10,216 nt of DNA from positions 1 to 10,216 of the forward strand of contig DYNT01000035.1 of assembly GCA_020720905.1 (NCBI GenBank). Direction: 5' to 3'. Source of the stretch: Micavibrio aeruginosavorus (GTDB lineage: Bacteria; Pseudomonadota; Alphaproteobacteria; UBA9219). The stretch's first letter is position 1; each line of letters opens with the position of its first letter. The translations under genes and the position numbers were made by a program. A model generated the notes under the pieces. That model worked only from the letters and a program-made list of their open reading frames with translations. It had not been told where the DNA came from and did not search any database. This document shows positions 8,411-10,216 of this stretch, in pieces.

Positions 8411-8458
8411 AGGCTCCCCCCGCGTCCTCTCGCACAGCGGATGACGCAGGGGGGGCTT
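8411..8458. repeat. Long GC-rich inverted repeat, terminator-like or REP-like
   Basis: The left arm (8413-8426, with six C) and right arm (8443-8456, with seven G) pair over 14 bases with one G-U pair and one mismatch, and two further pairs extend outward. The 16-base loop contains a small inner stem, CGC with GCG. It begins about 50 bases after the DUF5320 stop and could end that transcript, but no T run follows on either strand. A repetitive extragenic palindrome is the alternative, and only a genome-wide copy count would tell. Confidence 0.55.
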
Positions 8459-8509
8459 CTGCTTGCTAAATCTTCATTCACGATGGCTTTAGTCTTTAAC
8501 GCCTTGGTC

Positions 8510-8779
8510 TTATTTCAAGGTGTTGAGTCGCGATTGCGCCGTTGCAATTTGATTTTCAAGCAGAGCTATTTCTTCATCCCGCGACAAGGTTCCTTGGCCA
8601 CGTCCGTTGCCTTGGTAACAGCCGCGCCCTCGACCGAGGCCTCGTCCGTTACCTTGGCAGCGTCCACCACGGCCTTGTCCCATCGGGGCTTGAATCTTAT
8701 TGTCTGCGGTCTGGCATCCGCCGCGACCACGTCCTATCGGCCCTGTTCCCAGTGGCCCTGTTTTATCCATTGCTGGCAT
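8510..8779 (-). CDS. Small Gly/Arg/Cys-rich protein, DUF5320 type
   Basis: An 89-residue protein of unknown function. It opens with MPAMDKTGPLGTGPIGRGRGGC, cut here as the pattern M-P-x-x-D-x-T-G-P-x-G-x-G-P, typical of DUF5320 proteins. The middle is low-complexity Gly/Arg with three cysteines (22, 41, 54) and a repeated QGNGRG (42-47 and 56-61). The last 23 residues are charged and heptad-like (SRDEEIALLENQIATAQSRL), suggesting a short coiled coil. This order of Gly-rich head and coiled-coil tail is the family pattern. The start at 8779 fits the family and has AAAGGA seven bases upstream. The frame overlaps the end of the DUF134 gene by 17 bases, so translation is probably coupled. The cysteines hint at metal or cofactor binding, but that is inference; the protein is too simple in sequence to assign a role. 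Confidence 0.8.
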   Translation of the reverse strand: MPAMDKTGPLGTGPIGRGRGGCQTADNKIQAPMGQGRGGRCQGNGRGLGRGRGCYQGNGRGQGTLSRDEEIALLENQIATAQSRLNTLK

Positions 8780-9110
8780 TGTTTGTTCCTTTCATGCTTT
8801 CAGTTGTTGTGTCTTCGTTATCAAGGTTAAAATGGCCGCCCTCGATTTTGAGCGCCGCGCCTTCAACAAGCACTGTCGCTACGGTCTTTCGCGCCTCGGC
8901 TAGGATGCGTGAAAAGGTTGAGCGGGATACGTTCATAAGAGCCGCAGCAGATTCGTGATCCAGCTCTTTGATATCGGCCAAGGAAAGAGCTTCCAGCTCT
9001 TCTTCTTTTAAGCAGACAATGCGTAGGCTCCGGACAGGAACCCCTTGAGGTTTGTAAAAACGAGCTACGGGGTTGATGCTAATACGTCTGCATTTTCTTG
9101 GCCTTACCAT
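8763..9110 (-). CDS. DUF134 (UPF0251) family putative DNA-binding protein
   Basis: A 115-residue protein beginning MVRPRKCRRI, matching the conserved P-R-x-K-C-R-R-x N-terminus of UPF0251, followed by NPVARFYKPQGVP (13-25) and the LKEEELEALSLADI block (34-47). A helix-turn-helix resembling sigma-70 region 4 spans about 51-81 (ESAAALMNVSRSTFSRIL, then AEARKTVATVLVEG), and ALKIEGG (86-92) closes the conserved part. The polar tail (93-115) looks disordered. The start at 9110 is chosen because the homology begins there and GAGAGA precedes it by four bases; the frame could extend to 9176, but that would include the operator and the promoter itself. It is the first gene of a two-gene operon with the DUF5320 gene. 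Its promoter is surrounded by palindromes, which suggests that it regulates itself; this is inference. Target genes are unknown. Confidence 0.88.
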   Translation of the reverse strand: MVRPRKCRRISINPVARFYKPQGVPVRSLRIVCLKEEELEALSLADIKELDHESAAALMNVSRSTFSRILAEARKTVATVLVEGAALKIEGGHFNLDNEDTTTESMKGTNNASNG

Positions 9111-9126
9111 AAATCTCTCGCGGTTA

Positions 9127-9148
9127 GTTATGAGCATAATCTCATAAC
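9127..9148. promoter_or_regulatory. Operator-like dyad O2 over the transcription start of the DUF134 gene
   Basis: Perfect 8-base arms GTTATGAG and CTCATAAC are separated by CATAAT. The dyad begins directly next to the -10 box and covers the expected start of transcription, a classic repressor position. Its outer half-sites follow RTTATG-N10-CATAAY, the same geometry as the dyad at 9181-9202, and the centre holds a further CATAAT half-site. Confidence 0.7.
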
Positions 9149-9176
9149 AGTATAGGCCGATTAATCGGTTTGTCAA
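9149..9176 (-). promoter_or_regulatory. Near-consensus sigma-70 promoter for the DUF134-DUF5320 operon
   Basis: On the minus strand a perfect -35 TTGACA (complement of 9171-9176) is followed after 16 bases by -10 TATACT (complement of 9149-9154). The start of transcription should fall near 9142, giving a leader of about 32 bases. The strength of the boxes implies high expression unless repressed, and the surrounding palindromes fit that. Confidence 0.8.
9157..9168. promoter_or_regulatory. 12-base perfect palindrome in the promoter spacer
   Basis: CCGATTAATCGG lies wholly between the -35 and -10 boxes of the DUF134 promoter. A protein bound here would block or distort RNA polymerase binding, so it may be the site of a second regulator. 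Its sequence does not resemble the two 22-base dyads on either side. Confidence 0.5.
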
Positions 9177-9180
9177 TGAT

Positions 9181-9202
9181 ATTATGCACGCTCGTGCATA
9201 AT
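9181..9202. promoter_or_regulatory. Operator-like dyad O1 upstream of the -35 box
   Basis: Perfect 10-base arms ATTATGCACG and CGTGCATAAT with a CT centre. It sits four bases upstream of the -35 box of the DUF134 promoter and on the scpA side, about 140 bases before the scpA start. Its outer half-sites follow RTTATG-N10-CATAAY, as in O2. The centres of O1 and O2 are 54 bases apart, about five helical turns. Confidence 0.7.
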
Positions 9203-9341
9203 TGCGGCGAATAAAAAAGGGTCTTTCTCAAAATGGGGGAATAAGTTTGGCCTAAGAGCCATAATTTTCTTGATGCAACATGCGGCGATAGAGGGCAAAA
9301 TCGCGCCTTCTTGAAACAACAGGTTTGATTCGCACGTTCTT

Positions 9342-10166
9342 ATGAGTGAAAATCTCCCCCCCCCTCCTGAAATTACCGCGCCGCAGAACATGCCTGAAAC
9401 AGCGGCATCGCATGATCTTGTCGTGGCTTTTGAGGGCTTTGATGGCCCCATTGACTTGCTCCTCAATCTGGCGCGGGAGCAAAAGGTCGATCTTTCCAAG
9501 CTTTCCATTCTGGCGCTGGCCGAACAATATCTGGATTATATCAATTCGGCGCGTGCCATGCGTCTTGAGATTGCTGCTGATTATCTGGTCATGGCCGCAT
9601 GGCTCGCTTATTTAAAGTCGCGTTTGTTGCTGCCGGAATTGCAAGAGGATGAAGCCAATCCCGCCGATATGGCTGAGGCGTTAAAGTTTCAGTTGCTCCG
9701 CCTTGAGGCCATGCAAAAGGCCTCGCACGAATTGCTTGCGTTGCCGCAGTTGGGAGCGGATTTCTTCGTGCGTGGGATTCCTGAAAAACGAGAGGTTGAG
9801 GAAAACCCTGTCTATTATATGCCGCTTTATGATTTGCTCTCGGCTTTGGGCGCGCCGCAACGTCGCCGCAAAGCGGATCATTACGATATTGCGCCCACGC
9901 GCCTTTACAGCATGGAAGAAAGCCTGACGCGCCTTCGCCGCATGCTGGGGGGCTTGCCCCAATGGGGCAGCTTGCAGATGTTTCTGCCCAATATGCTGGG
10001 GCATGATCCTTTGGAATCGCGCTCGGCCATCGCCTCGACCTTCACCGCTGTTTTAGAATTGGTGAAAGAGGGCGAACTGGAGGTGCGGCAGGGGCAGACG
10101 TTTTCAACCCTTTATGTCAAAAACCGTAAGAATACCGACGATAACGCAACAGAGAAAACGATGTGA
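9342..10166 (+). CDS. scpA: Segregation and condensation protein A
   Basis: Kleisin subunit of the bacterial SMC-ScpAB condensin, bridging the SMC head and neck and recruiting ScpB in chromosome compaction and segregation. The 274-residue protein has the kleisin N-terminal region VVAFEGFDGPIDLLL (27-41) followed by REQKVDLSKLSILALAEQYL (45-64) and AADYLVMAAWLAYLKSRLLLPE (78-99), all strongly conserved. A variable acidic middle follows, and a C-terminal winged-helix stretch (about 227-260) that contacts the SMC head. The ATG at 9342 is the first possible start after an in-frame TGA at 9312, but it lacks a clear Shine-Dalgarno; the ATG at 9390 is an alternative still ahead of the conserved domain. 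Codons 5-8 contain a run of nine C. The gene is divergent from the DUF134 operon and is followed by scpB after five bases. Confidence 0.93.
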   Translation: MSENLPPPPEITAPQNMPETAASHDLVVAFEGFDGPIDLLLNLAREQKVDLSKLSILALAEQYLDYINSARAMRLEIAADYLVMAAWLAYLKSRLLLPELQEDEANPADMAEALKFQLLRLEAMQKASHELLALPQLGADFFVRGIPEKREVEENPVYYMPLYDLLSALGAPQRRRKADHYDIAPTRLYSMEESLTRLRRMLGGLPQWGSLQMFLPNMLGHDPLESRSAIASTFTAVLELVKEGELEVRQGQTFSTLYVKNRKNTDDNATEKTM

Positions 10167-10171
10167 ATCCT

Positions 10172-10216
10172 ATGACTGAAACAATGATCGAGCTTGACCC
10201 CGCCTTGCGCCTGTTA
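10172..10216 (+). CDS. scpB: Segregation and condensation protein B, first 15 codons only
   Basis: An ATG five bases after the scpA stop opens a frame that is still open at the window edge, giving MTETMIELDPALRLL. The position and the beginning LDPALRLL fit the N-terminus of ScpB, the partner that binds ScpA as a dimer in SMC-ScpAB. The tight spacing implies co-transcription and translational coupling with scpA. With 15 residues the call rests mainly on gene order. Confidence 0.75.
   Translation, partial: MTETMIELDPALRLL

Larger units (their letters stand above)
8186..8509. other. 324-base AT-rich intergenic region between the EAL gene and the DUF5320 gene
   Basis: I see no credible gene here. 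The region holds, from left to right, a small palindrome (8266-8280), a pair of imperfect 25-base direct repeats, a 14-base tandem duplication and a strong GC-rich hairpin. It must contain the 5' control region of the EAL gene (to its left, minus strand) and the 3' end of the DUF134-DUF5320 transcript. No promoter near consensus for the EAL gene could be assigned with confidence. Confidence 0.7.

Noticed and set aside
8402..8958. Overlapping plus-strand frames across the DUF5320 gene
   Set aside because: They are reverse-strand shadows of the Gly-rich coding repeats and lack family features; the minus-strand frame has a start, a ribosome binding site and a family match.
9111..9176. Extended N-terminus for the DUF134 protein
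   Set aside because: The extra 22 codons include the -35 and -10 boxes and dyad O2, and family homology begins only at the ATG at 9110, which has its own ribosome binding site.
9182..9527. Minus-strand frames of 91-108 codons over the scpA start and its upstream region
   Set aside because: They are antisense to conserved ScpA sequence and show no family features.
1..10216. CRISPR arrays, tRNA or rRNA genes, transposases
   Set aside because: Intergenic gaps are short and show no repeat-spacer pattern, cloverleaf or transposase motif.

Overview
The window looks like chromosome from an alphaproteobacterium of moderate GC content. The ParE, PBP1A-type, ScpA and AMP nucleosidase proteins all read like alphaproteobacterial versions, and scpA is followed directly by the start of scpB, as is usual there. 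The genus cannot be told from the sequence alone.

Layout: seven genes lie on the minus strand. From left to right they are AMP nucleosidase (amn), a class A penicillin-binding protein, a SatP/YaaH-type acetate transporter, topoisomerase IV subunit B (parE), a PAS-GGDEF-EAL cyclic-di-GMP protein, a small Gly/Arg/Cys-rich DUF5320-type protein, and a DUF134 (UPF0251) HTH protein. The DUF134 and DUF5320 reading frames overlap and form a two-gene operon. At the right edge scpA and the first 15 codons of scpB run on the plus strand, divergent from that operon. Intergenic features include a terminator between the transporter and the PBP gene, and a 324-base AT-rich gap (8186-8509) with direct repeats, an operator-like palindrome and a strong GC-rich hairpin.

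Most of the window is housekeeping: purine nucleotide breakdown, peptidoglycan synthesis, acetate uptake, chromosome decatenation and condensin. ParE and ScpA/ScpB both serve chromosome segregation, although they are not in one operon. The EAL protein probably degrades cyclic-di-GMP, because its EAL residues are kept while its GGDEF site is degenerate.

The least ordinary part is 8510-9202, the DUF134-DUF5320 cassette. It has a near-consensus sigma-70 promoter bracketed by two 22-bp dyads with the same outer geometry (RTTATG-N10-CATAAY), and a third palindrome sits in the -35/-10 spacer. This looks like a tightly controlled, probably self-regulated unit. None of the Fe-S/Mo-cofactor genes that I recall accompanying these families elsewhere is present nearby.
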